64,000 nt of DNA from Acutalibacter sp. 1XD8-36 (GCF_009917525.1 NZ_QZDU01000002.1:496001-560000), one strand, 5' to 3'; numbered from the stretch's first letter, positions 31,070 through 40,205 are shown. Numbers and translations are program-made. The notes: generated by a model from the letters alone, not told the origin.

Positions 31070-32605
31070 ATGAACATCGCTGCCTATTGCCGCGTCTCCA
31101 CCGACAAGGAGGACCAGCTTAACAGCCTAGAAGCCCAGAAAGAATTCTTCTCAGAATACACCAAGCGCACCGGCGACGCGCTTGTGCGCTTGTACGCCGA
31201 CGAGGGCATTTCCGGCACAAAGATCAAGAACCGCAAGGAGTTCCTGCGGATGATGGCGGATGCCGAGCACCATCTGTTCGACATGGTAGTGGTTAAGGAC
31301 ATCAGCCGCTTTGCCCGAAACACTGTGGACCTTCTCCAAAGCGTCCGCAGGCTGAAAGCCCTGGGCATCGAGACCCAGTTCCTCACTGCCAACATGACCA
31401 GCATGGGCAACAGCGAGTTCGTGCTAACTATCTTCGGCGCGCTGGCCCAAGAGGAGAGCGCCAACACCTCCAAGCGGGTAAAGTTCGGCAAGAAGATGAA
31501 CGCCGAAAAAGGCCGGGTTCCCAACATCGTCTACGGCTATGATAAGACCGCTGGGGACTATTTTAATCTGGCAATTAACCCAACAGAGGCTGACATTGTC
31601 TGCCAAATCTTCCATATGTACACTGAGGAAGGGGCGGGCGCGGCGAAAATCGCCAACACCCTCAACGAGCGCGGCCTGCGCACCAAGCGCAACTGCTCCT
31701 GGAGCCAGAACGCCATCTGCCGCATTTTGACCAATGAACTGTACATTGGTAAAATCATCAACGGCAAGCAGGAAGTTTCCGACTTCCTCACCGGCCAGCG
31801 AGCGGACAAGCCTGAGGATGACTGGATCGTGGTGGACAGGCCCGAACTGCAAATCATCTCCCCCGAAACCTTCCAGCAGGCCCAGGAGATTTTGGATTCC
31901 CGCCACAAGACTTTCCGCACCGACCACCAGCGCCAGAGCAACAAGCACCTGTTCTCCACCCTCATCAAGTGCAAGGAGTGCGGCTGGTCCTTCTACCGCA
32001 CCGTGCGCACCTACAAAAACACCTATGTGCGCTGGGTCTGCTCCGGCCACACCGGGCGGGGCGCGGATAGCTGCCCCAACGCCGTCACCGTGGACGAGGA
32101 CGAATTGACAGGCGCCTTGCAGGAATACTTCGCCCAGGTGCTGATGTCCAAGAAAAATATCATCCCCTATGTTGTCAAGGAGTTCCAGCGGGTTTACCGC
32201 ACTAAGGATGATAACCAGGAGTATGAAAAGGAATTGACCGCCCAACTTGCTAAGCTCCAAAAGACCCGCCAGAAGTACATGGATATGTACACCGATGACC
32301 TTATCAGCCGGGAGGAGCTGAACGAGAAGATAGGCGGCTCAAAGAAGGAAATCGAGCGCATTGAAAACGAGTTGAAAATCGTCGGCTACAATATCACCAA
32401 AGGCGACCAGTTGGAAAGCATCTTGCAAAACACCTTCAAGACCATCGAGGACATCACCGATGTGCACTCCATGACCAACGCTCAGCTCAAGCGGCTGATC
32501 CAGAAAATCGAGGTGGACAAGGACGGCAACGTGGACATCTACCTGCGGCTTCTAGGCGATTTAGGTCTGGAAGAAACCGTAGTGATTGCAGACAACCATA
32601 CATAA
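31070..32605 (+). CDS. SpoIVCA-like large serine recombinase, probable excisionase of the spoIIID element
   Basis: 511 residues from ATG 31070 (GAGGTG upstream). Resolvase domain with IAAYCRVSTDKEDQLNSLEA (Ser10 nucleophile), YADEGISGTKIKNRKEF and KDISRFARNTVDLL. Then the recombinase domain, a zinc ribbon (LIKCKECGWSF and later WVCSGH and SCPNA), a coiled coil (LAKLQKTRQKYMDMY to IERIENELK) and a C-terminal tail. Length and layout match SpoIVCA (about 500). It abuts attR, and its TAA stop (32603-32605) is completed by spoIIID DNA. In an excised circle the frame would extend 14 residues (YGRNKTERLLWLVK). Confidence 0.95.
   Translation: MNIAAYCRVSTDKEDQLNSLEAQKEFFSEYTKRTGDALVRLYADEGISGTKIKNRKEFLRMMADAEHHLFDMVVVKDISRFARNTVDLLQSVRRLKALGIETQFLTANMTSMGNSEFVLTIFGALAQEESANTSKRVKFGKKMNAEKGRVPNIVYGYDKTAGDYFNLAINPTEADIVCQIFHMYTEEGAGAAKIANTLNERGLRTKRNCSWSQNAICRILTNELYIGKIINGKQEVSDFLTGQRADKPEDDWIVVDRPELQIISPETFQQAQEILDSRHKTFRTDHQRQSNKHLFSTLIKCKECGWSFYRTVRTYKNTYVRWVCSGHTGRGADSCPNAVTVDEDELTGALQEYFAQVLMSKKNIIPYVVKEFQRVYRTKDDNQEYEKELTAQLAKLQKTRQKYMDMYTDDLISREELNEKIGGSKKEIERIENELKIVGYNITKGDQLESILQNTFKTIEDITDVHSMTNAQLKRLIQKIEVDKDGNVDIYLRLLGDLGLEETVVIADNHT
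32601..32604 (+). other. attR: right attachment core of the spoIIID element
   Basis: CCATA-CATA-AGGACG: element sequence on the left, spoIIID on the right. Joining the element ends across the core gives CCATA-CA-TATGG, a 5-base inverted repeat around a CA dinucleotide, a plausible serine-recombinase attP centre. Confidence 0.8.
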
Positions 32606-32741
32606 GGACGTCTCCCAGCGTCTAAAGTATATCGACCGGGGCCTCTATCGGGACGTAAAAAATATCCTGGCCGTGAACAAGGCCCAACGGCATATCCGCG
32701 GCGGGCTTGCCACCAAGAAAAAATATGAGTCGCTGAAATGA
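32601..32741 (+). CDS. spoIIID: spoIIID, 3' part (codons 39-84)
   Basis: Reads HKDVSQRLKYIDRGLYRDVK, NILAVNKAQRHIRGGLATKK, KYESLK and stop: the C-terminal half of SpoIIID, including the conserved VNKAxRHIRGGxATKxKY basic helix that contacts DNA. It has no start of its own and is silent until the element is removed. The frame fits exactly with the 5' part at 23456-23572. Confidence 0.92.
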   Translation, partial: HKDVSQRLKYIDRGLYRDVKNILAVNKAQRHIRGGLATKKKYESLK

Positions 32742-32744
32742 GCG

Positions 32745-32781
32745 GAAGGTCCGGCCCCTGCGGGGGCGGGACCTTTTTTGC
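32745..32781 (+). terminator. Intrinsic terminator after spoIIID
   Basis: AAGGTCCGGCCCC / GGGGCGGGACCTT arms with a T run; placed as the normal end of the spoIIID transcript. Confidence 0.85.
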
Positions 32782-32819
32782 TCGGCTTTCATTTATATAG
32801 GGGTTTTATTATTTGGGAA

Positions 32820-32848
32820 TTGACACCTTGTTCGCGGGGCGCTATAAT
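32820..32848 (+). promoter_or_regulatory. Promoter of the arabinan/galactan operon (TTGACA-17-TATAAT)
   Basis: TTGACA at 32820-32825 and TATAAT at 32843-32848, spacer 17. No obvious operator palindrome or catabolite site was recognised by eye. Confidence 0.88.
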
Positions 32849-32877
32849 GGTTTTATCAACCCCAAGGGAGGACAGCT

Positions 32878-34620
32878 ATGAGTTTTGAAGTGAGAGACCG
32901 TTTTTATATGGACGGCGAGCCCTTTAGGATAATTTCAGGGTCCATACACTATTTCCGTGTGGTACCCGAATACTGGCGTGACAGGCTTGAAAAGCTGAAG
33001 GCGCTGGGCTGTAATACCGTTGAGACCTACATACCCTGGAACATGCACGAGCCTCAAAAGGGTAAATTCCGCTTTGACGGAATGCTCGACGTGGAGCGCT
33101 TTGTAAAGCTGGCCCAGGAGCTTGGGCTCTATGTGATACTGCGGCCGTCGCCGTATATCTGCGCCGAGTGGGAGCTGGGCGGGCTGCCCCCCTGGCTGCT
33201 CAGTGAGGACGGTATGCGCTTTAGGGTGTACTACCCGCCGTACCTGAAGCATGTGCGGGATTACTATGAGGCCCTTATGAAGAGGCTCGTACCTTTGCAG
33301 ATAGATAATGGCGGGCCGGTCATAATGATGCAGGTAGAGAACGAGTACGGCTCCTATGCCAACGATAAGCAGTACATAGAGTGGCTCCGGGACCTGATGA
33401 GGGAACTGGGAGTGACCGTGCCCCTGTGCACCTCCGACGGCCCCACCCATGACATGCTGCACGGCGGCACAATGGACGGCGTCCTCGCCACAGCCAACTT
33501 TGGCTCCCGGGCCGAGGAAGCCTTTGGCTATCTCGCAAAGTTCCGCCCAAACACCCCTTTGATGTGCATGGAGTTCTGGATAGGCTGGTTTGACGCCTGG
33601 GGCAACGGCGGGCATATGAGGGGGGACCTGGAGGGGGCCTCAAAGGACCTGGATAAGCTTTTGGAGCTTGGCAATGTAAACTTCTACATGTTTGAGGGCG
33701 GTACAAACTTCGGCTTCATGAACGGCGCCAATTACTACGACCACCTCACCCCCGACACCACCTCCTACGACTACGACGCCATACTAACTGAGGATGGGCA
33801 GATAACTGAGAAGTACCGGCGTTTCAGGGAGGTCATCGGAAAATACCAGGACATCCCCGAGGTGGAGCTTACCACCGAGATAAAGCGCATGGACTACGGA
33901 GTTATACCTGTAAGCGGCAGAGTCGGCCTGTTCTCCGTTTTGGACAGCCTGAGCTCTCCTATAGAGAATACCTTCCCCCAGCCCATGGAGAAGCTGGGCC
34001 AGAGCTACGGCTACATACTATACCACACAGACCTGCGCACCGAGGAGCAGCTTCGCCGCCTGCGCCTTCACAGGGCAAACGACCGCGCCCAGGTGTTCGT
34101 GGACAAGAAGCCTGTTATCACCCTCATGGACAAGGAGCTCTTAGAAGAGCACGAGATGGACGTGAGCTTTAAGCGCGGCGCGGACATGGACATCCTGGTC
34201 GAGGACCTTGGGCGGGTGAACTTCGCCGTTAAGCTGGAGGAGCAGCGCAAGGGCATTGAAGGGGGCGTCTGGTTTAACGGGCACTGGCATAACGGCTGGA
34301 AGCAGTACCCCCTGCCTTTGGACGACCTCTCTAAGCTGGACTTTGCAAAAGGGTATCAGGAGGGCCTGCCCGCCTTCTACCGCTTCACCTTTGACATCGA
34401 GGAAACAGGCGACACCTTCCTTGACTTTGAGGGCTGGGGCAAGGGCGTGGCCTTTATGAACGGCGTAAACCTGGGCAGGTTCTGGGAGATAGGCCCTCAG
34501 AAGCGGCTGTACATCCCCGGACCCCTGCTGAAGGCCGGCACAAATGAGATTATACTTTTCGAGACTGAGGGCAAGGCCGGCGATTCCATCGCCCTTAGAG
34601 GGACTCCGGATATAGGTTAA
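32878..34620 (+). CDS. Beta-galactosidase, glycoside hydrolase family 35
   Basis: 580 residues, no signal peptide, so cytoplasmic. The GH35 barrel starts FRIISGSIHYFRVVPEYW. The acid/base Glu is in MQVENEYGS (about residue 156) and the nucleophile Glu in CMEFWIGWFDAWG (about 232). C-terminal beta domains follow (FEGWGKGVAFMNGVNLGRFW). It removes terminal galactose from imported oligosaccharides such as galactan or arabinogalactan side chains, fitting the arabinosidases downstream. GGGAGGA precedes the ATG. Confidence 0.95.
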   Translation: MSFEVRDRFYMDGEPFRIISGSIHYFRVVPEYWRDRLEKLKALGCNTVETYIPWNMHEPQKGKFRFDGMLDVERFVKLAQELGLYVILRPSPYICAEWELGGLPPWLLSEDGMRFRVYYPPYLKHVRDYYEALMKRLVPLQIDNGGPVIMMQVENEYGSYANDKQYIEWLRDLMRELGVTVPLCTSDGPTHDMLHGGTMDGVLATANFGSRAEEAFGYLAKFRPNTPLMCMEFWIGWFDAWGNGGHMRGDLEGASKDLDKLLELGNVNFYMFEGGTNFGFMNGANYYDHLTPDTTSYDYDAILTEDGQITEKYRRFREVIGKYQDIPEVELTTEIKRMDYGVIPVSGRVGLFSVLDSLSSPIENTFPQPMEKLGQSYGYILYHTDLRTEEQLRRLRLHRANDRAQVFVDKKPVITLMDKELLEEHEMDVSFKRGADMDILVEDLGRVNFAVKLEEQRKGIEGGVWFNGHWHNGWKQYPLPLDDLSKLDFAKGYQEGLPAFYRFTFDIEETGDTFLDFEGWGKGVAFMNGVNLGRFWEIGPQKRLYIPGPLLKAGTNEIILFETEGKAGDSIALRGTPDIG

Positions 34621-34659
34621 AGTCCCGCAATACTACGTGAATAAGAGGAATATGTCAGT

Positions 34660-34848
34660 ATGAATCCAGAAACTGAACTCCGGGAGGCCCCGGTCTTTAC
34701 GCCCCAGCCGCCACCGCCTGGGCTGGGCGTTCTGCGCACGATACTGCTGGTGCTTATGGTGCTGGTAGGCTTCGCCGAGGCCCTGCTTGCCTTGGCAGCA
34801 GCCCTGGGCATTTTCCAGGGCGCCGCAATCAGTGTCCCGCTGTTGTGA
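34660..34848 (+). CDS. Small single-pass membrane protein
   Basis: 62 residues. A proline-rich start (PVFTPQPPPPGLG) is followed by one long hydrophobic helix to the C-terminus (ILLVLMVLVGFAEALLALAA). Preceded by AAGAGGAA. It sits between GH35 and GH51 in the same direction. Function unknown. Confidence 0.6.
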   Translation: MNPETELREAPVFTPQPPPPGLGVLRTILLVLMVLVGFAEALLALAAALGIFQGAAISVPLL

Positions 34849-34891
34849 GATACGGGATATAGAGCCGATTGGAAAGGGAGGTACATAAAAG

Positions 34892-36367
34892 ATGTCAAAG
34901 GCAATAGTCAACGGAAACCGCTCCAAGGGGCGCATCAACAGGAATATCTACGGACATTTCGCCGAGCACCTTGGCCGGTGTATCTATAACGGCATTTATG
35001 TTGGGGAAAATTCAAGTATCCCCAATGTGAACGGTATGCGCACAGATATTGTAAACGCCCTTAAAGCCATGGGCATCCCGGTGCTCCGCTGGCCCGGAGG
35101 GTGCTTTGCAGACACCTACCACTGGCGGGACGGCATCGGCCCAAAGGACAGCCGCAAGAAGATAGTGAACACCAACTGGGGCGGGGTCACCGAGGACAAT
35201 TCCTTCGGCACCCATGAGTTTATGGAACTCTGCCGCCAGCTGAACTGCGAGCCGTATATCTCCGGCAACGTGGGCTCCGGCACAGTGCAGGAGTTCTCCG
35301 ACTGGGTTGAATACTGCAATATGGGCGGCCAGTCCCCAATGGCGGGGGAGCGCCGGGCTAACGGGCAGGACGCCCCCTGGAACGTGAAGTACTGGGGTAT
35401 CGGCAACGAGGCCTGGGGCTGCGGGGGAAATATGCGCCCGGAATTCTATGGAGACCTCTGCCGCCAATACTCCACCTATCTCCGCAATTACGACCCCGAG
35501 CATTCTATATATAAGATAGCCTCCGGCGCCAGCGAGGGTGACTATAGCTGGACAAAGACAGTTATGGAGCGGGCGGGGCGTTTCATCGACGCCGTAAGCC
35601 TGCATTACTACACCCGGCCCCGCACCAAGCGCTGGGAGGACAAGGGGCCTGCTACCGGCTTCCCCAGGGAGGAGTATTACTCCACGCTGTATAACACGCT
35701 CTACATGGAGGATCTGGTGGAAAACCACTCCCGCATTATAAAGCAGTATCAGGGAGACAGGCAGATTGGGCTCTGCGTGGACGAATGGGGCACTTGGTTT
35801 GACGTGGAGCCCGGCACAAACCCCGGCTTCCTGTATCAGCAGAACACAATGAGGGACGCCCTTGTAGCCGCCATAAACCTGAATATCTTTAATAACCACT
35901 GTGATACGGTCGTAATGTCTAATATCGCCCAAACTGTGAACGTGCTCCAGGCGGTGGTGCTCACCGAAGGGGACAAGCTGGTGCTGACCCCAACCTACCA
36001 TGTATTCGAGATGTATAAGGGCCATCAGGATGCGAGGCAGCTTGAGAGCTATGTTGAGACCGCTATGATAGGCGGCAGTCAAGTCCCTGACCTTCACATT
36101 TCTGCAAGCCAGCGGGACGACGGCACAGTGCTTGTGACCGTGGCAAACCTGGACGATAACAGCCCTGCGGAGCTGGACTGCGCCGTTACAGGCCTTGGGA
36201 AACTCCGCGAAGTCTCCGGGCGCGTGCTGTCCGGGGCCATAGGCGATTATAACGACTTTGACAGCGCTGATAATGTGAAGCCCGCCACTTTGACTGCCGG
36301 GCTCACCGGCGATGGCTTTAGGGCCACCCTGCCCGTCTGTTCGGTTGCGGCGTTCACACTTAAATGA
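34892..36367 (+). CDS. Alpha-L-arabinofuranosidase, glycoside hydrolase family 51
   Basis: 491 residues, no signal peptide. [20 protein letters not shown] at the start, [15 protein letters not shown], the acid/base region [14 protein letters not shown] and nucleophile region [12 protein letters not shown] are GH51 hallmarks. It releases L-arabinose from arabino-oligosaccharides in the cytoplasm. AAAGGGAGG precedes the ATG; the stop overlaps the next gene (ATGA). Confidence 0.96.
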   Translation: MSKAIVNGNRSKGRINRNIYGHFAEHLGRCIYNGIYVGENSSIPNVNGMRTDIVNALKAMGIPVLRWPGGCFADTYHWRDGIGPKDSRKKIVNTNWGGVTEDNSFGTHEFMELCRQLNCEPYISGNVGSGTVQEFSDWVEYCNMGGQSPMAGERRANGQDAPWNVKYWGIGNEAWGCGGNMRPEFYGDLCRQYSTYLRNYDPEHSIYKIASGASEGDYSWTKTVMERAGRFIDAVSLHYYTRPRTKRWEDKGPATGFPREEYYSTLYNTLYMEDLVENHSRIIKQYQGDRQIGLCVDEWGTWFDVEPGTNPGFLYQQNTMRDALVAAINLNIFNNHCDTVVMSNIAQTVNVLQAVVLTEGDKLVLTPTYHVFEMYKGHQDARQLESYVETAMIGGSQVPDLHISASQRDDGTVLVTVANLDDNSPAELDCAVTGLGKLREVSGRVLSGAIGDYNDFDSADNVKPATLTAGLTGDGFRATLPVCSVAAFTLK

Positions 36368-36621
36368 CAGCGCCCCGCTGTAGGCGTTGCCTGTTAAATG
36401 AGCTGGACGGCGAGTATTTTAAATCTGTATACAAATATATAGACAGCCTGCCCCAGGAGCTAAAGGCCAGCCCGGAGATATACTCCCGCAGGCTCGGCGT
36501 CTGCCGGGCGTGCCCGGAACTGAAAAACGGCATGTGCGCCCAGTGCGGGTGCTTTGCAGAGGTCCGGGCAGCTAAACGGCATATGGCCTGCCCCATGGGG
36601 CGTTGGGAGCGGGAGATATAA
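36364..36621 (+). CDS. DUF6171-like small cysteine-rich protein
   Basis: 85 residues with four cysteine pairs: CRRC near the start, [15 protein letters not shown] and the late MACPMGRW, suggesting metal binding. It matches my memory of DUF6171, a clostridial family of unknown function. It overlaps the GH51 stop by four bases, so it is translationally coupled to the operon. Confidence 0.7.
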   Translation: MTAPRCRRCLLNELDGEYFKSVYKYIDSLPQELKASPEIYSRRLGVCRACPELKNGMCAQCGCFAEVRAAKRHMACPMGRWEREI

Positions 36622-36646
36622 TATTAGCAAATAAGCGAGGCTTATT

Positions 36647-38680
36647 ATGGACAAAAGTAAATTCAGCAGACCTATAGATATAGGGAGGGTAAAGGTCACG
36701 GACCCCTTCTGGCACACCATACAGGAGACTGTGCGCCGGGAGGTGATACCCTACCAGTGGGATGCCCTTAACGACCGGGTTCCGGGCGCTGAGCCCAGCT
36801 TCTGTATGCACAACTTCCGTGCGGCGGCAAGGCTTATGGAGCGCAAATCCCAGCCGGGCTTTACCGAGCCCTCCTATACCTTCCGGGGCTTCCAGACCCT
36901 TCCTGAGGACAAGAACAATCCGGACCCGGATAAATTCTACGGCTTTGTGTTTCAGGACTCGGATTTTTACAAATGGGTGGAGGCCGCGGCCTACTCCCTA
37001 TGCAACCACCCGGACCCGGAGCTGGAGGCCACCGTGGACGGCGCTATCGACGTAATATGCGCGGCCCAGCACGACAGCGGGTATCTGGACACTTACTATA
37101 TTCTAAACGGAATGAACGGCTCCTTTACAAACCTTAAAGACCACCACGAGCTCTACTGCCTGGGCCACCTTGTGGAGAGCGCTGCGGCTTATTATATGGC
37201 TACCGGCAAGGACAGGCTGCTTGGGGCGGCAAAGAGGTATGCCGACTATGTGGGGGAGTGCTTCGGGCCTGAGGAAGGTAAGCGAAAGGGGTATCCGGGA
37301 CATGAGATAGCGGAGATGGCCCTTTTCCGGCTTTATGAGATCACCGGCGAGGAGAAGTATCTTGCCCTTGGCAAGTTCTTCCTGGACCAGCGGGGCACAG
37401 AGCCCAACTACTTCCTGGAGGAGGAGAGGCGCCGCGAGGGCCGCCACGAGCCAAAAGGGGACACGGCTCCCTATGCCTACTACCAGGCCCATAAGCCTGT
37501 GCGGGAGCAGGAGGAGGCTATGGGGCACGCGGTGCGGGCCGGGTATCTCTACTCCGGCATGGCAGACGGGGCAAGACTCACCGGGGACGATTCCATGCTG
37601 GCGGTATGTAACAGGCTCTGGGACAATATTGTGAAGAAAAAGCTATATATTACCGGCGGGATTGGCGGCACGGCAGTGGGCGAGGCATTTTCCTACCCCT
37701 ACGACCTGCCCAACGACACGGCTTATTCCGAGAGCTGTGCGGCAATCTCCCTGGCCTTTTTCGCAAGGCGTATGCTGGAGATAAACCCGGTCTCCCAGTA
37801 TGCCGATGTCATGGAGCTGGCTATGTACAACACCGTGCTCAGCGGTATGGCCCTGGACGGCAAGAGCTTCTTCTATGTGAACCCTCTGGAGGTGGACCCC
37901 GCAGCCTGTAAAGCCGATACCCGTCTTGAGCATGTGGAGCCGGTGCGCCAGAAGTGGTTTGGCTGCGCCTGCTGCCCGCCCAATATCGCTAGGATAGTCA
38001 CCTCTGCTGCGGCGTATGCCTTCACAGAGAGGGAGGACGCGGTCTTTACACACCTGTATATGGGCAGCGAGATAACCAAGAAAGTTGGTGGCGCTAAGCT
38101 CCGGCTGACCCTAGAGAGCAGTATCCCCTGGGAGGGCCGCGCCGCTATGACCGTACATACCGATACGCCCGCCATGTGCACCCTGGCCTTCCGGCTCCCG
38201 GGCTGGTGCAGGAAGCCTGCAGTCACCGGCCCTGAGGGTATGGAACGCTCTGAGAAAGACGGCTATATATACTTTACCGGCCTATGGCATGACGGCGACC
38301 GGGTAGAGCTCAATTTCCCCATGGATATCCGCCTGAGCTCAGCCGACCCCAGGGTCCGGGAGGACCTTGGCCGCGTGGCTGTCACCAGAGGACCTGTCTG
38401 CTACTGCCTTGAACAGGCCGACAACGGAGAGAATTTGCACCTACTGAGGGTGGACCCTGGCGCTATAGATAGGGCTATTGTGAGCGATATAGAGATTTGC
38501 GGGCAGAAAATGTGTGCCCTGGAGCTTGACGGTTACCGTCTTGAGCTGCCGGACGAGGGCTCTCCCCTCTACGCCGACTACGCCCCGCCAAGGGAATCCC
38601 CCGCCAAGCTGAAGTTCATCCCCTACTACGCCTGGGCCAACCGGGGCGAGGGTGAAATGAGCGTTTGGGTGCGGGTATAA
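36647..38680 (+). CDS. Beta-L-arabinofuranosidase, glycoside hydrolase family 127
   Basis: 677 residues. DPFWHTIQETVRREVIPYQW at the start, GHEIAEMALFRLYEITGEEK in the (alpha/alpha) barrel, YITGGIGG and the zinc/catalytic cysteine motif WFGCACCPPNIARIV match the HypBA1 group. It removes beta-linked L-arabinofuranose, as on hydroxyproline-rich plant glycoproteins or pectin side chains. No signal peptide. It complements the alpha-acting GH51 enzyme. Confidence 0.94.
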   Translation: MDKSKFSRPIDIGRVKVTDPFWHTIQETVRREVIPYQWDALNDRVPGAEPSFCMHNFRAAARLMERKSQPGFTEPSYTFRGFQTLPEDKNNPDPDKFYGFVFQDSDFYKWVEAAAYSLCNHPDPELEATVDGAIDVICAAQHDSGYLDTYYILNGMNGSFTNLKDHHELYCLGHLVESAAAYYMATGKDRLLGAAKRYADYVGECFGPEEGKRKGYPGHEIAEMALFRLYEITGEEKYLALGKFFLDQRGTEPNYFLEEERRREGRHEPKGDTAPYAYYQAHKPVREQEEAMGHAVRAGYLYSGMADGARLTGDDSMLAVCNRLWDNIVKKKLYITGGIGGTAVGEAFSYPYDLPNDTAYSESCAAISLAFFARRMLEINPVSQYADVMELAMYNTVLSGMALDGKSFFYVNPLEVDPAACKADTRLEHVEPVRQKWFGCACCPPNIARIVTSAAAYAFTEREDAVFTHLYMGSEITKKVGGAKLRLTLESSIPWEGRAAMTVHTDTPAMCTLAFRLPGWCRKPAVTGPEGMERSEKDGYIYFTGLWHDGDRVELNFPMDIRLSSADPRVREDLGRVAVTRGPVCYCLEQADNGENLHLLRVDPGAIDRAIVSDIEICGQKMCALELDGYRLELPDEGSPLYADYAPPRESPAKLKFIPYYAWANRGEGEMSVWVRV

Positions 38681-38694
38681 GTTAGGAGTATGCT

Positions 38695-39393
38695 ATGTTG
38701 GAGAAACTGAAGCAGGAGGTCTGTGAGGCAAATTTGCTGCTGCCAAAGCACGGCCTTGTTACCTTCACCTGGGGCAATGTGTCCGGTATAGACCGGGAGC
38801 GGGGCCTGATGGTGATAAAGCCCTCAGGGGTGGAGTATGACGGTATGACAACCGGGGATATGGTCGTAGTGGACTTGGAGAGCGGCGAGCGCATTGACGG
38901 CAGATGGAAGCCCTCAAGCGACACGGACACTCACCTGGCCTTATACCGTGCTTTCCCAAAGCTCGGGGGTATAGTCCACACCCACAGCCGCTGGGCCACC
39001 ACCTTCGCCCAGGCCGGAAGGTCCATTCCGGCTATGGGCACCACTCACGGCGACTACTTCTATGGGGATATCCCCTGCACAAGAAGAATGTCTCCGGAGG
39101 AGATTTGCGGCAGCTATGAACTGGAGACCGGCAATGTGATAATCGAGACGTTTCATAAGTGCGGCGCCGACCCCATGAGTATCCCCGGGGCACTGGTCCA
39201 CAGCCACGGCCCGTTCGCCTGGGGCAGTGACCCCAAAAACGCCGTGCACAACGCCGTGGTGATGGAGGAGGTCGCCTTTATGGACTGGCACGCCATAATG
39301 CTTGAGCCTGAATCCGTCCGAATGCAGCAGGAGCTTCTTGATAAGCACTACCTTCGCAAGCATGGGGCCAATGCCTACTATGGGCAGGGCTGA
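38695..39393 (+). CDS. araD: L-ribulose-5-phosphate 4-epimerase
   Basis: 232 residues. Class II aldolase/AraD fold: [24 protein letters not shown], the zinc ligands in [16 protein letters not shown] and the later [10 protein letters not shown]. It converts L-ribulose-5-phosphate to D-xylulose-5-phosphate, the last dedicated step of L-arabinose catabolism. araA and araB are not in the window. GGAG precedes the ATG. Confidence 0.96.
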   Translation: MLEKLKQEVCEANLLLPKHGLVTFTWGNVSGIDRERGLMVIKPSGVEYDGMTTGDMVVVDLESGERIDGRWKPSSDTDTHLALYRAFPKLGGIVHTHSRWATTFAQAGRSIPAMGTTHGDYFYGDIPCTRRMSPEEICGSYELETGNVIIETFHKCGADPMSIPGALVHSHGPFAWGSDPKNAVHNAVVMEEVAFMDWHAIMLEPESVRMQQELLDKHYLRKHGANAYYGQG

Positions 39394-39408
39394 CTGCCGG
39401 AAAGACAT

Positions 39409-39446
39409 AGAGAGCGCCCGGAGACATTTTCCGGGCGCTCTCTACT
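39409..39446. terminator. Bidirectional terminator between araD and the acetyltransferase gene
   Basis: AGAGAGCGCCCGG and CCGGGCGCTCTCT arms. Confidence 0.8.
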
Positions 39447-39461
39447 TATGTCAGAATGGGG

Positions 39462-40205
39462 CTATATCCACTTTGAGATGTCTGTTACAAAGGCGTAGGG
39501 ATTTATGCGCATCTCCATCAGCCCCACGGCAAGCAGGGCCCGGGCGTCTATAAGATATGCGTTTGCGTTCAGAAGCTTTCCCCTGATAATATCCGGCTCC
39601 TCTAAAATATCCCCTATCCTCTGGAATTCCTGCCCCCAGCCGAAGTCGTCGGCGCCCTGGTACTGCCGCTCCGCGCCGTTGACTATGTAGGTATTGGTAA
39701 AGCCGTACCTTATCCATGGCGGGCGAACTATATCCTCTATGCCGTGCATAAAAGTACATGCCTCCAGTATATCCCCAATGAACAGCAGCTTTCCCCCCAC
39801 TACCGCCAGCTGCATAAAAGGCGAGTGGGGCCCTACAGCGGTGTCGTCCATCCCATGCCCTACGGTGAGCCTGTGGGCCAGCGCCCCCCTGGCACAGACC
39901 GAGTGGGTTGGGTTTATGCTCCGCTCAACACCGGGCTGTCTCCAGAATACCCTAGGCAGGAGGCCTATGCATGGCGGAGTGGTCTCGCTGTCGAACACCC
40001 TATGCTCACCACTCACGTTTTCATAGGTCAGGGCCGGCATAAGCAACGTGCCGGATTCCCCTACCGACTCCTGCAAGGCCGCTATCACCTCCTCCGGGGT
40101 GAGCCTGGTTCCCAGGGCTTTCATAGACGAGTGCACCAGCACCGCGTCCCCTTCTTTAACGCCCAGCATCTGCAAATCCCGTATAAGCTGTTCTCTTTCT
40201 GTCAT
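39462..40205 (-). CDS. AAC(3)-type N-acetyltransferase family protein
   Basis: 247 residues. LVHSSMKALG near the start, GTLLMPALTYENVSG, NPTHSVCARG and the VGPHSPFMQL region are typical of the antibiotic NAT (AAC(3)/YokD) family. Members acetylate the 3-amino group of aminoglycosides, but many chromosomal members have other or unknown substrates, so resistance is not claimed. AAAGGAG precedes the ATG. Confidence 0.85.
   Translation of the reverse strand: MTEREQLIRDLQMLGVKEGDAVLVHSSMKALGTRLTPEEVIAALQESVGESGTLLMPALTYENVSGEHRVFDSETTPPCIGLLPRVFWRQPGVERSINPTHSVCARGALAHRLTVGHGMDDTAVGPHSPFMQLAVVGGKLLFIGDILEACTFMHGIEDIVRPPWIRYGFTNTYIVNGAERQYQGADDFGWGQEFQRIGDILEEPDIIRGKLLNANAYLIDARALLAVGLMEMRINPYAFVTDISKWI

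Larger units (their letters stand above)
23570..32604 (+). mobile_element. 9,031-bp skin-like intervening element inserted in spoIIID
   Basis: The element lies between two copies of CATA (23570-23573 and 32601-32604), and the flanks are the two halves of one gene. Deleting 9,031 bp joins codon 39 (CAT) to AAG with the frame kept and gives an 84-codon spoIIID. Contents: a decayed gene, XRE regulator, atypical large serine recombinase with three accessory genes, an unknown 264-codon gene, MobC plus a broken relaxase, MNT-HEPN pair and a SpoIVCA-like recombinase whose stop codon lies in the right junction. Its Ile codons look mostly ATC, whereas flanking genes often use ATA (judged by eye), which fits foreign origin. 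Confidence 0.9.

Noticed and set aside
35012-36097. 361-codon minus-strand frame opposite GH51
   Set aside because: Shadow of GH51; no family motif or ribosome site.
39462-40205. Acquired aminoglycoside resistance gene
   Set aside because: Family membership is clear, but there is no mobile context and many chromosomal members do not act on antibiotics; resistance cannot be claimed from sequence.
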